Origin: Deltaproteobacteria bacterium
GTDB lineage: Bacteria; Desulfobacterota; Desulfobacteria; Desulfobacterales; UBA11574
DNA: 8,523 nt
Reading direction: 5' to 3'
Assembly (NCBI GenBank): GCA_019313025.1
Contig: JAFDCA010000669.1
Location: forward strand, 1-8,523
The notes under the pieces are model-generated. The model did no database searches and was not told where the DNA came from. It saw nothing but the letters and a program-made list of their open reading frames with translations. Position 1 is the first letter of the stretch. Each line of letters begins with the position of its first letter. Made by a program: the position numbers and the translations under genes. Below, piece by piece: positions 1-6,545 of this stretch.

Positions 1-98
1 AAATCCTTGTCAATAACAACAACATCCTTGTTTTCTTGAGCCAGATGACTTGCAATATGAAAGCCGACTTCACCGGCACCAACTATAATTATTTTCAA
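1..98 (-). CDS. trkA: Trk potassium uptake regulator TrkA, N-terminal fragment (runs off left edge)
   Basis: Only the first 32 codons are present; the gene continues beyond position 1. The translation begins LKIIIVGAGEVGFHIASHL (first residue read as Met) and continues to an acidic strand end, VVVIDKD. This is the start of a Rossmann fold: beta strand, the GxGxxG dinucleotide loop (GAGEVG, residues 8-13), a helix, then a second strand ending in Asp that would bind the adenosine ribose. The pattern matches the RCK/TrkA-N domain of TrkA, the NAD(H)-binding peripheral subunit that gates the Trk/Ktr K+ channel at the inner membrane. The start is TTG; an in-frame TAA lies 15 bases upstream and there is no ATG between, so TTG is the best choice, with an AGGAA-like ribosome site in front. 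Other RCK-domain or NAD-binding proteins cannot be excluded from so short a piece. Confidence 0.72.
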   Translation of the reverse strand, partial: MKIIIVGAGEVGFHIASHLAQENKDVVVIDKD

Positions 99-387
99 GG
101 GTCTCTGTTCCTTTTACACCTTAATCTCGCATGAAAATAAATGAGAATCTTTGGGTTACTTTCTTGAAGTTAGAAAATCACACGAACGTCGTCCAAATCC
201 TGTATGGAAACCATCGGCTTTTCTTCAAAAGCTCTGATAAAATTTTGTTTATCGGTACCTCTTTTATCTCTACAAGTCAAGGGTGTCATTTGGAACGTTT
301 AAAAAGGATTCTCGAGTTGTCGGTAATCATTTTGTTGCGGTATGAATAATGCGCAGTATGGATAGGTTCAACACTCGATATTCGGCC
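99..387. other. Intergenic region between tsaD and trkA, no convincing gene
   Basis: This 289-bp gap separates the tsaD stop from the trkA start, both on the minus strand. It is AT-rich. It contains two small perfect inverted repeats: GCTTTT/AAAAGC around a CTTC tetraloop (217-232) and GATAAA/TTTATC with a 6-base spacer (236-253). Neither is followed by a T-tract on the minus strand, so neither is a convincing tsaD terminator. The spacing suggests trkA has its own promoter, but I could not choose one: TTGACT occurs on the minus strand near 285-290 without a good -10 at the right distance. Confidence 0.5.
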
Positions 388-1386
388 CTATTTCTTAACC
401 CTTGAAAACACATCATCTCCCAGACCGGACACGATGCCATTTTTTAAATGGTGGTATCCGACGGCAGCAATCATGGCGGCATTATCACCGCAAAGCTCAA
501 CAGATGGAATATGAACCGTTAACCCTTTGCCTTCGGCATCATACCTGATCTTTTCCCTCAACCGGTGATTTGCGGCCACACCGCCCACCATGGCAATATG
601 ATCGCATCCTTTTGAAATGGCCGCATGAATAATTTTATATGACAAAACATCCACCACGGCCTCCTGGAATCCAGCCACAATATCTGGAATCCGTTGCAAG
701 TAGTCATCACTATGGACCTGAATATATCGATTTACAGATGTTTTAAGGCCGCTGAAACTAAAATCAAAGGTTGATTTATCTATAAACGGCCTGGGAAAGG
801 AAATTTGTTCAGGGTTTCCTTTTTTGGCGAGCCGGTCGATAACAGCACCGCCTGGATAGCCAAGACCGAGCATCTTGGCCACCTTGTCATAGGCTTCTCC
901 GGCGGCGTCATCTCTTGTCTGGCCCATAAGTTCATATCTGGTATGAGAAATAACATGGTAGATGCTGGTATGTCCGCCGGAGGCAAGAAGTGCTACAAAT
1001 GGAAACGGTGGTGGATCTGGTTCCAAAAACACGGAATTGATATGACCTTCAAGGTGATTGATGCCCACCCAGGGAATTTCCAGGGCAAATGAAAACGCCT
1101 TGGCAAAGCAGAATCCCACCAGCAATGCACCCACAAGTCCGGGGCCGCGGGTCACCGCAATGGCATCGAGTTCTTTTTTATCAATGTTTGCAGCGGATAA
1201 TGCCTCATTGACCACCGGGACGATGGCTTCAATATGTTTCCTTGAAGCCAACTCAGGTACAACACCGCCATAAGGATGATGTACGGCGACTTGGGATGAT
1301 ATAATAGAAGATAGTATATTTTTGCCGTCAGCAACAACTGCGGCAGCGGTTTCATCACAGGAGGTTTCAATGCCTAGGATTATCAT
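388..1386 (-). CDS. tsaD: tRNA N6-adenosine threonylcarbamoyltransferase TsaD (Gcp/YgjD/Kae1 family)
   Basis: TsaD transfers the threonylcarbamoyl group from threonylcarbamoyl-AMP to A37 of tRNAs that read ANN codons, making t6A; in bacteria it works with TsaB, TsaE and TsaC in the cytoplasm. The protein has 332 residues, normal for bacterial TsaD (about 335-340). Visible signatures are the N-terminal GIETSCDETAAAVV (5-18), the metal-binding NHLEGH with His111 and His115, the nucleotide loop LLASGGHTS (133-141), GEAYDKVAKMLGLGYPGG (163-180), the FSGLKT motif (211-216), VGGVAANHRLRE (267-278) and CGDNAAMIA, whose Asp301 is the expected third metal ligand. All key residues are present. The ATG start leads directly into the first beta strand, as in the family; the ribosome site in front is weak (GGGAAA, rather distant). 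It lies 211 bp downstream of purM on the same strand and may be co-transcribed with it. Confidence 0.97.
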   Translation of the reverse strand: MIILGIETSCDETAAAVVADGKNILSSIISSQVAVHHPYGGVVPELASRKHIEAIVPVVNEALSAANIDKKELDAIAVTRGPGLVGALLVGFCFAKAFSFALEIPWVGINHLEGHINSVFLEPDPPPFPFVALLASGGHTSIYHVISHTRYELMGQTRDDAAGEAYDKVAKMLGLGYPGGAVIDRLAKKGNPEQISFPRPFIDKSTFDFSFSGLKTSVNRYIQVHSDDYLQRIPDIVAGFQEAVVDVLSYKIIHAAISKGCDHIAMVGGVAANHRLREKIRYDAEGKGLTVHIPSVELCGDNAAMIAAVGYHHLKNGIVSGLGDDVFSRVKK

Positions 1387-1436
1387 TTCTGTCTTATATT
1401 TCCCGTTGCACTCCCGGCATCGGCCTTTTTCGCTGC

Positions 1437-1559
1437 TCAGCCTTTGCAGACGGCTTTTCCTTTCTGTGCGTTCTCAACCCATTTCATCAGCCTTAAGAAT
1501 CGGTTTTTGAGATTTAAAACGCCCTGTTTGTTGTCGACATCTCCGATTTTCAGTTTCAT
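1437..1559 (-). CDS. Possible small basic protein, 40 aa, between purM and tsaD
   Basis: I do not recognise this ORF. It starts at an ATG 38 bases downstream of the purM stop and encodes 40 residues: a short polar start (MKLKIGDVDNKQG) followed by a lysine-rich segment that could form an amphipathic helix (NLKNRFLRLMKWVENAQKGK), ending KAVCKG before a TGA. The composition looks protein-like, with many Lys, no low-complexity run and sensible hydrophobic spacing. No membrane segment or signal peptide is seen. There is no clear ribosome binding site; AAGAG about 6 bases upstream is the nearest purine-rich run. Beyond the TGA the same frame stays open for 17 more codons, and the next frame reads another basic stretch (KPSAKAEQRKRP...) that stops shortly before tsaD, so the C-terminus could be longer if a frameshift were involved. 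It may equally be a chance ORF in a 211-bp spacer. Confidence 0.3.
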   Translation of the reverse strand: MKLKIGDVDNKQGVLNLKNRFLRLMKWVENAQKGKAVCKG

Positions 1560-1597
1560 TGTAGGCTCTTATTAACAAGCAAAGTGGATGTTTTGTT

Positions 1598-2641
1598 TCA
1601 CACCCACTGAACCCGTTCTTCCCCCCCCTTTCGTTCCGCAACCTCTCCAATAAAAAAAGCATTCTCTTTCATGGCAATGAGGCGATCCAGAAATTCCTGG
1701 GCACTCTCTTCATGGACAACCGCAATAAGACCGATTCCATTGTTGAACGTCCGCATCATTTCTTTTTCCGATATCTTGCCAGCCTGCTGCAAATATGTAA
1801 ATACAGGCGGCACATCCCAACTGTTTTTACGCAAGATAACGTTGCAACCTTCCGGTATAACCCGAATAATATTGTCCGTAATTCCTCCACCGGTGATATG
1901 GGCAAGTCCAAAAACAGGCAGATCTTTGATAATGCTGTGAACGGTCTCAGAGTATATCCGTGTCGGGGTCAGGAGTTCTTCACCGATGGTTCGGCCGAGT
2001 TCCGAAACATACGTGTCGATCTTCAATCCGAGAATCTCAAAGCAAATCTTTCGCACCAGGGAATATCCATTGCTGTGAAGTCCGCTGGAAGAAATCCCGA
2101 TGATTTGATCACCAACATGGATTCCCGAACCGTCGATTATTTTGTTCTTTTCAACAAGACCTACAACAAAACCGGCAAGATCATATTCATTATCTTTATA
2201 GAACCCCGGCATTTCTGCGGTCTCCCCGCCGATTAGAGCACATTTGGCCGTCCGGCATCCTTCACCGATACCGGTGATAACATCCGCAGCGATTGTTGTG
2301 TCAAGTTTTCCCATGGAGAGGTAATCGAGGAAAAACAAGGGTTTTGCACCTTGAACGACGATATCGTTCACACACATAGCGACAAGATCAATGCCGATAG
2401 TATCGTGTTTTCCCATCATAAAAGCGATTTTGAGTTTGGTCCCAACACCATCTGTTGAGCTAACGAGAACCGGATTTTCCATGCTTGCGATGTTGAGTGA
2501 AAACATCCCGCCGAATCCCCCGATTTCGCTAATCACGCCTGATCTGAAGGTCTGTTTGGCAATTTTTTTAATGCTTCCGACAAATTCGTCGGCTTTATCG
2601 ATATCGACTCCTGCATCCGCATACGTCAGTGGTTTTGTCAT
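1598..2641 (-). CDS. purM: Phosphoribosylformylglycinamidine cyclo-ligase (AIR synthetase) PurM
   Basis: PurM closes the imidazole ring in de novo purine synthesis: FGAM plus ATP gives 5-aminoimidazole ribonucleotide (AIR), ADP and phosphate. It is a cytosolic homodimer of the PurM/ATP-grasp-like fold. The protein has 347 residues, matching the family (about 340-350). Signatures in order are LTYADAGVDID (5-15), GGFGGMF (41-47), the ATP-site STDGVGTKL (62-70), VNDIVVQGAKPLFFLDY (91-107), IGGETAEMPGFY (137-148), the SSGLHSNGYSLVR motif (185-197), HITGGGI (248-254) and FNNGIGL (299-305). The ATG is preceded by AAGGA at a spacing of 6 bases. A run of eight G (1621-1628) lies ten codons from the end. 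The gene diverges from alaC across a shared 183-bp promoter region and leads the minus-strand unit toward tsaD. Confidence 0.98.
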   Translation of the reverse strand: MTKPLTYADAGVDIDKADEFVGSIKKIAKQTFRSGVISEIGGFGGMFSLNIASMENPVLVSSTDGVGTKLKIAFMMGKHDTIGIDLVAMCVNDIVVQGAKPLFFLDYLSMGKLDTTIAADVITGIGEGCRTAKCALIGGETAEMPGFYKDNEYDLAGFVVGLVEKNKIIDGSGIHVGDQIIGISSSGLHSNGYSLVRKICFEILGLKIDTYVSELGRTIGEELLTPTRIYSETVHSIIKDLPVFGLAHITGGGITDNIIRVIPEGCNVILRKNSWDVPPVFTYLQQAGKISEKEMMRTFNNGIGLIAVVHEESAQEFLDRLIAMKENAFFIGEVAERKGGEERVQWV

Positions 2642-2684
2642 GTTGATTCCTTTTAAGTGGTTCGTCTTTCAATATTAAAATGAA

Positions 2685-2713
2685 AAATTAATTCGTGTTC
2701 ATTTAAAAGTCAA
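2685..2713 (-). promoter_or_regulatory. Candidate sigma70 promoter for purM
   Basis: On the minus strand a -35 TTGACT (2708-2713, five of six consensus bases) is followed after 17 bases by TAATTT (2685-2690), a poor -10 with three matches. Surroundings are very AT-rich. Transcription would start about 35 bases before the purM ATG. It is back to back with the alaC -35. Confidence 0.35.
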
Positions 2714-2728
2714 AACAAATTTTTTGAC
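2709..2728. repeat. Inverted repeat spanning both divergent -35 elements
   Basis: GTCAAAA (2709-2715) and TTTTGAC (2722-2728) form perfect 7-bp arms around a 6-base AT-rich spacer in the purM/alaC divergent region. Each arm overlaps one of the two candidate -35 hexamers. Part of the symmetry follows simply from having two TTGAC-type boxes facing apart, so an operator role is only a possibility. Confidence 0.5.
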
Positions 2729-2752
2729 ATGAGACGCTTAGTATTGTAAATA
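2724..2752 (+). promoter_or_regulatory. Candidate sigma70 promoter for alaC and downstream genes
   Basis: A perfect -35 hexamer TTGACA (2724-2729) lies about 100 bases before the alaC start. The -10 is weaker: TAAATA at a 17-base spacing (2747-2752) or TGTAAA at 15 (2745-2750). It is the only good plus-strand promoter seen before alaC, and may drive alaC with part or all of the genes that follow. Confidence 0.5.
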
Positions 2753-2812
2753 AATGGCAAATTGCATTTTCTGACCACTGAATTCGGATTTTTACCAGTT
2801 CATGAATATTAT

Positions 2813-2816
2813 GAGG
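2813..2816 (+). promoter_or_regulatory. Ribosome binding site that fixes the alaC start
   Basis: GAGG lies 8 bases before the ATG at 2825. This, plus the family's N-terminus, selects that ATG over a TTG at 2762 that has no ribosome site and would lie almost on the predicted transcription start. Confidence 0.75.
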
Positions 2817-2824
2817 TTATTCTT

Positions 2825-3991
2825 ATGAAAACGTTTGCCAGACTCGATCGACTTCCACCGTATGTTTTTGCAACCGTTAACCAGATTAAAATGAAGGCCA
2901 GACACGCCGGAAAGGACATTATTGACCTTGGAATGGGGAATCCCGACCTCGGCACACCACAGCACATCGTGGACAAACTGACCGAGGCCGCCCAAAAACC
3001 GCACAATCATCGATATTCTGCATCCATGGGAATTACCAAGTTAAGAATGGCGATTTCAGATTGGTATAAACGTCGGTATGACGTCGACATCGATCCAGAC
3101 ACCGAAGCCATCGCCACCATCGGCGCAAAAGAAGGCATCTCCCATCTTATCCTTGTTACCATTCGTCCTGGAGATGTGGTTTTCACGCCGAACCCAACCT
3201 ACCCTATCCATCCTTACTCAGCGATCATCTCCGGAGGCGATGTAAGGGGTATACCAGTCGGTCCCGGCAACGACTTTTTCCATAACCTGATGCAGGCCAC
3301 ACGGCAGACCTGGCCGAGGCCAAAGGTATTAATTATCAGTTATCCGCACAACCCGACCACAGAAGTCGTGGACATCGAGTTTTTTGAAAAAATCGTAGAT
3401 TATGCAAAAGAACACGATATCATGATCGTTCACGACTTTGCCTATGCAGACCTCGCGTTTGACGGCTATGAGCCACCCAGCTTTCTTCAGGTCAAAGGCG
3501 CCAAAGACGTGGGAGTGGAATTTTTTTCACTCTCCAAGAGCTACAACATGCCGGGCTGGCGGGTGGGCTTTTGTGTGGGAAACAAAGAGATCGTGGGTGC
3601 CCTTCGAAGGATAAAAAGTTATCTCGATTATGGAATTTTTCAGCCGATCCAGATTGCATCCATCATTGCCCTAAACGGGCCGCAAGAGTGTGTCAAAGAA
3701 ATCTGCGATACCTATAAAACAAGGAGAGATGCTCTGATATCCGGACTTGAGCGCGTGGGATGGGAAATAGAAAGCCCAAAAGCAACCATGTTTGTATGGG
3801 GAAGAATTCCGGATCAATTCATAGAAATGGGATCCGTAGAATTTGCAAAAATGCTTATCAATGAAGCCGGCGTGGCTGTTTCACCCGGTCTGGGATTCGG
3901 AGAGTACGGAGATGAATACGTCCGGTTTGCTTTGATAGAAAATAATATGCGTATCAACCAGGCTATAAGGGGTATTCGAAAGGTCATGTAG
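2825..3991 (+). CDS. alaC: PLP-dependent aminotransferase, AlaC (alanine transaminase) type
   Basis: This is a class I/II aminotransferase with fold type I. It closely resembles E. coli AlaC (YfdZ), which interconverts pyruvate/glutamate and alanine/2-oxoglutarate; the resemblance runs from the N-terminal RLPPYVF to the C-terminal [16 protein letters not shown]. The protein has 388 residues. PLP-site residues are visible: Asn176 in YPHNPT, Asp204 and Tyr207 in HDFAYADL, the Schiff-base Lys238 in [13 protein letters not shown], and Arg367 in VRFALIEN, which should grip the substrate carboxylate. The ATG at 2825 has GAGG 8 bases upstream. It is followed after 94 bp by hom, a neighbourhood that often pairs this enzyme with aspartate-family synthesis, so a broader role in amino-acid transamination is possible. 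The exact substrate cannot be read from sequence; related enzymes such as LL-diaminopimelate aminotransferase are less similar by eye. Confidence 0.92.
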   Translation: MKTFARLDRLPPYVFATVNQIKMKARHAGKDIIDLGMGNPDLGTPQHIVDKLTEAAQKPHNHRYSASMGITKLRMAISDWYKRRYDVDIDPDTEAIATIGAKEGISHLILVTIRPGDVVFTPNPTYPIHPYSAIISGGDVRGIPVGPGNDFFHNLMQATRQTWPRPKVLIISYPHNPTTEVVDIEFFEKIVDYAKEHDIMIVHDFAYADLAFDGYEPPSFLQVKGAKDVGVEFFSLSKSYNMPGWRVGFCVGNKEIVGALRRIKSYLDYGIFQPIQIASIIALNGPQECVKEICDTYKTRRDALISGLERVGWEIESPKATMFVWGRIPDQFIEMGSVEFAKMLINEAGVAVSPGLGFGEYGDEYVRFALIENNMRINQAIRGIRKVM

Positions 3992-4085
3992 TCTGCGAAA
4001 GATTTGCGGGAATTCGAAAAAAACCAATAACATCCGACAAACTATTTTTATCCAATAGAAATGTCAAGCCTGTCTGGATACTAAT

Positions 4086-5402
4086 ATGAAAACAATTAAT
4101 GTGGGTCTGCTCGGCTGCGGAACGGTGGGTACGGGCGTTGCAAAAATTTTGATTGAAAATAAAGATCTGATTTTTTCAAGGGTCGGTGCTGTTCTGAATC
4201 TGAAACGTATTGCCGATATTGACTTAGAAACAGATAGAGGCATACGATTTGATAACGGGGTGCTGATACCGGATGCATTTAAAGTGGTGGATGATCCTGA
4301 CATTGACATTGTCATCGAAATGATCGGCGGCGAAGGAATTGCCAAGGATCTTATTTTAAGAGCCATTCATAACGGCAAACCGGTGGTCACTGCAAACAAG
4401 GCGCTGTTGGCCGTTCACGGCAACGTTATTTTCAAATCCGCCATGGAACACGGTGTAGATCTTGCCTTTGAAGCCAGCGTAGGCGGCTGCATGCCCATTA
4501 TCAAGTCTTTGAGGGAGTCTCTGGCTGGAAATCATATAAAATCCATGGCCGGGATTCTCAACGGAACCTGTAACTACATCCTGTCCAGGAGCACCGAAGA
4601 CGGCAGCAGTTTCGAAGATATGCTCGTTGAAGCCCAAAAAAGCGGGTTTGCCGAAGCGGATCCGACTTTGGATGTTGAAGGTATCGATGCTGCCCACAAA
4701 CTGGCCATTTTGACGTCTTTAGCCTATGGCATGGAAATCAATTTTAACGATATCTATATCGAAGGAATTTCAAAAATAACCCCCATGGATATCGAGTTCG
4801 CCGGGCAGTTCGGCTACAGGATCAAACTCCTTGCCATTAGCAAGGATTCCGGTAATGCCATTGAGGCCAGAGTTCATCCCACCATGATCCCTTTTGACAA
4901 TCCCCTTTCCGGTGTCAACGGGGTTCTCAATGCCGTCACCATTTCCGGTGATGCCATCGGTGATATGATGCTTTACGGCTTCGGTGCAGGGATGATGCCC
5001 ACTGCCAGCGCAGTGGTAGGGGATGTGATTGATCTTGCTCGCAACATCTTATCGGGATCAACCGGAAGAGTACCATCACTGTCTTACCAGATGGATCATA
5101 TCCGCAAAATTCCGGTACTTCCCATGGAAGACATACGAGTACATTATTATTTCCGATTTTCCGCTCTGGATCGGCCCGGGGTTCTGTCAAAAATATCCGG
5201 AATTTTAGGTGAGTATGGCATTAGTATCAAATCCGTGCACCAAAAAGGAAGAAAGACCAAGGGGGCGGTTCCCATTGTTATGCTCACACATCTCGCCAGA
5301 GAGTCGGATGTACAAAATGCCTTGTCCGATATTTGCAATCTCGATGTGGTTAGCGATCGACCGGTGCTTATTCGAATTGAAGATGAAAATGAAGAAGATT
5401 GA
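4086..5402 (+). CDS. hom: Homoserine dehydrogenase with C-terminal ACT domain
   Basis: Hom reduces aspartate-4-semialdehyde to homoserine with NAD(P)H, at the branch toward threonine and methionine. The protein has 438 residues, the length of monofunctional Hom with a regulatory tail, with no aspartokinase domain. Domains: an N-terminal Rossmann fold with GLLGCGTVGTGVA (8-19); the catalytic domain with VTANKALL (101-108, catalytic Lys105), GILNGTCNYIL (156-166) and FAEADPTLDVEGIDAAHKLA (188-207), where Asp201 and Lys205 match known active-site residues; and an ACT domain from about 354 (YYFRFSALDRPGVLSKI) to about 430. In the family the ACT domain gives feedback inhibition by threonine; that is inference here. 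The ATG start opens directly into the first strand, with a weak GGA ribosome site 7 bases before. thrH follows after 20 bp. Confidence 0.97.
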   Translation: MKTINVGLLGCGTVGTGVAKILIENKDLIFSRVGAVLNLKRIADIDLETDRGIRFDNGVLIPDAFKVVDDPDIDIVIEMIGGEGIAKDLILRAIHNGKPVVTANKALLAVHGNVIFKSAMEHGVDLAFEASVGGCMPIIKSLRESLAGNHIKSMAGILNGTCNYILSRSTEDGSSFEDMLVEAQKSGFAEADPTLDVEGIDAAHKLAILTSLAYGMEINFNDIYIEGISKITPMDIEFAGQFGYRIKLLAISKDSGNAIEARVHPTMIPFDNPLSGVNGVLNAVTISGDAIGDMMLYGFGAGMMPTASAVVGDVIDLARNILSGSTGRVPSLSYQMDHIRKIPVLPMEDIRVHYYFRFSALDRPGVLSKISGILGEYGISIKSVHQKGRKTKGAVPIVMLTHLARESDVQNALSDICNLDVVSDRPVLIRIEDENEED

Positions 5403-5422
5403 ATCATGAGAAGTGAGGTTAT

Positions 5423-6028
5423 ATGAATATTGTATGTTCCGATCTGGAAGGTGTATTTGTCCCGGAGATATGGATCAACGTCTCCGAAAAAACAGGAATT
5501 GAAGAACTCCGGCTGACAACGCGCGATATCGCCGATTACGATGTATTAATGAAAAGACGTCTTGCAATTCTTGATGAGAACAATCTTAAAATTGATGACA
5601 TTAAATCGGTGATTGCCACCATGAATCCCCTTGATGGAGCGTTGGAATTTCTGAACTGGCTCAGATCACACACGCAGATCATCGTTGTTTCCGACACCTT
5701 TGATCAGTTTGCGCGCCCTTTGATGGAAAAGCTGGGTTGGCCGACACTTTTCTGCCATACCTTATCCATAGCACCCGACGGGTTTATCTCGGATTATGTT
5801 CTGCGACAAAAAGATGCTAAACGGGAGGCGGTGATTTCGTTAAAAAGAATGAACTACAATACCATCGCTGTGGGTGATTCATATAATGACATCGCCATGC
5901 TCAAAGAAGCAGACAGCGGAATACTTTTTAATCCGCCGGACAATGTAAAAAATGAGTTTCCGGAATTTCCGGTAACGTTCAGTTATGAAGAACTGAAAAG
6001 TATTATTGAAGAAATCCTGTTAAAGTAA
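5423..6028 (+). CDS. thrH: Phosphoserine phosphatase / homoserine phosphotransferase ThrH
   Basis: This is a HAD-superfamily enzyme very similar to Pseudomonas aeruginosa ThrH, which hydrolyses phosphoserine and can pass its phosphate to homoserine, giving serine and O-phosphohomoserine. The protein has 201 residues, about family length. HAD motifs: nucleophile Asp7 in CSDLEG (ThrH-type enzymes carry Glu9 two residues later), motif II Ser90-Asp91-Thr92 in VVSDTF, a basic motif III around Lys133-Arg134 in RQKDAKRE, and motif IV GDSYND (151-156). The family-typical stretches EGVFVPEIWI, TTRDIADYDVLMKRRL and GILFNPPDNV are all present. The ATG is preceded by AGTGAGG, 4 bases away. It lies 20 bp after hom, whose product homoserine is the phosphate acceptor, so operon context supports a threonine-synthesis role. 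No homoserine kinase gene is in the window. Confidence 0.95.
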   Translation: MNIVCSDLEGVFVPEIWINVSEKTGIEELRLTTRDIADYDVLMKRRLAILDENNLKIDDIKSVIATMNPLDGALEFLNWLRSHTQIIVVSDTFDQFARPLMEKLGWPTLFCHTLSIAPDGFISDYVLRQKDAKREAVISLKRMNYNTIAVGDSYNDIAMLKEADSGILFNPPDNVKNEFPEFPVTFSYEELKSIIEEILLK

Positions 6029-6052
6029 AGAATCCGAAATCTCAAAATAAAC

Positions 6053-6481
6053 ATGCTGACACATAAAACCACATGCCGAGTCAGATACGGTGATACGGAT
6101 AAAATGGGCTTTGTTTATCATGCAAACTATTTCAGGTGGTTTGAAATCGGACGCTCCGAAATGTTCAGGGCTATGGGAATCCCCTACAAATCCATCGAAT
6201 CAAAAGGTTTTTTTCTTCCTTTGTCCGAGATGCATTGTACGTTCAATACGCCTTCGCAATATGACGACATTCTGATTATTGAAACCTCTCTGGATACGCG
6301 TTACAGAGTGGGAATGAAATTCGATTATAAAATATTTAACGAAAACAACGATAAACTCCTTGCCAGCGGTTATACAAAGCATGCGTGTGTGGACAGCGAG
6401 GGCCGTGTGGTACGGCCACCTAAATTTTTAACGGACAGCATTGCCAAGAACGTTGATTCCACTGAGTCACCCAAGAACTGA
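6053..6481 (+). CDS. Acyl-CoA thioesterase, YbgC/4-hydroxybenzoyl-CoA thioesterase family
   Basis: This is a single hotdog-fold domain of 142 residues, as expected for the family, hydrolysing acyl-CoA thioesters in the cytoplasm. The N-terminal signature VRYGDTDKMGFVYHANYFRW (10-29) carries the family's catalytic Asp16 and the DxxGxVYHxNY pattern with His23, followed by FEIGRSEMFR (30-39) on the central helix. The remainder is beta-rich, as expected for the sheet wrapping that helix, with a short polar tail after about 128. The substrate cannot be told: relatives act on short-chain acyl-CoA, long-chain acyl-CoA or 4-hydroxybenzoyl-CoA, and some interact with the Tol-Pal system. An in-frame TAA 2 codons upstream fixes the ATG as the first possible start; no real Shine-Dalgarno is seen, so translation may be coupled to thrH, 24 bp before. 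Confidence 0.9.
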   Translation: MLTHKTTCRVRYGDTDKMGFVYHANYFRWFEIGRSEMFRAMGIPYKSIESKGFFLPLSEMHCTFNTPSQYDDILIIETSLDTRYRVGMKFDYKIFNENNDKLLASGYTKHACVDSEGRVVRPPKFLTDSIAKNVDSTESPKN

Positions 6482-6545
6482 ACAGCAATGCGTATTCACG
6501 GGGTTTGCTCCCCCTTTTCACTTTGGACCATCTAAATCTGAAATT

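Noticed and set aside
217..253. Two short hairpins as the tsaD terminator
   Set aside because: AT-rich 6-bp stems without a T-tract on the minus strand do not meet the form of a rho-independent terminator.
131..349. 72-codon ORF on the plus strand in the tsaD-trkA gap
   Set aside because: No ribosome binding site, no recognisable family, and convergent/divergent placement against two minus-strand genes. The composition resembles translated AT-rich spacer.
1387..1559. Reading the TGA at the end of the 40-codon ORF as selenocysteine
   Set aside because: The frame continues only 17 codons past the TGA, and I see no convincing SECIS-like hairpin immediately downstream.
1712..2236. 174-codon plus-strand ORF antisense to purM
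   Set aside because: It lies wholly inside purM, whose motifs are complete. The translation shows no domain and has the composition expected of a shadow frame.
2762..2824. N-terminal extension of alaC from a TTG codon
   Set aside because: There is no ribosome site, it would start almost at the predicted transcription start, and the ATG at 2825 has a good GAGG and the family N-terminus.
6500..6518. GGGG-TTTGCT-CCCC followed by TTTT as a terminator before hldE
   Set aside because: The stem is only 4 bp with a short T run. It might cause slight pausing but is too weak to call.
6441..6545. N-terminal extension of hldE from a TTG codon
   Set aside because: The extra 35 residues are unlike any HldE N-terminus, overlap the thioesterase gene, and family similarity begins exactly at the ATG at 6546.
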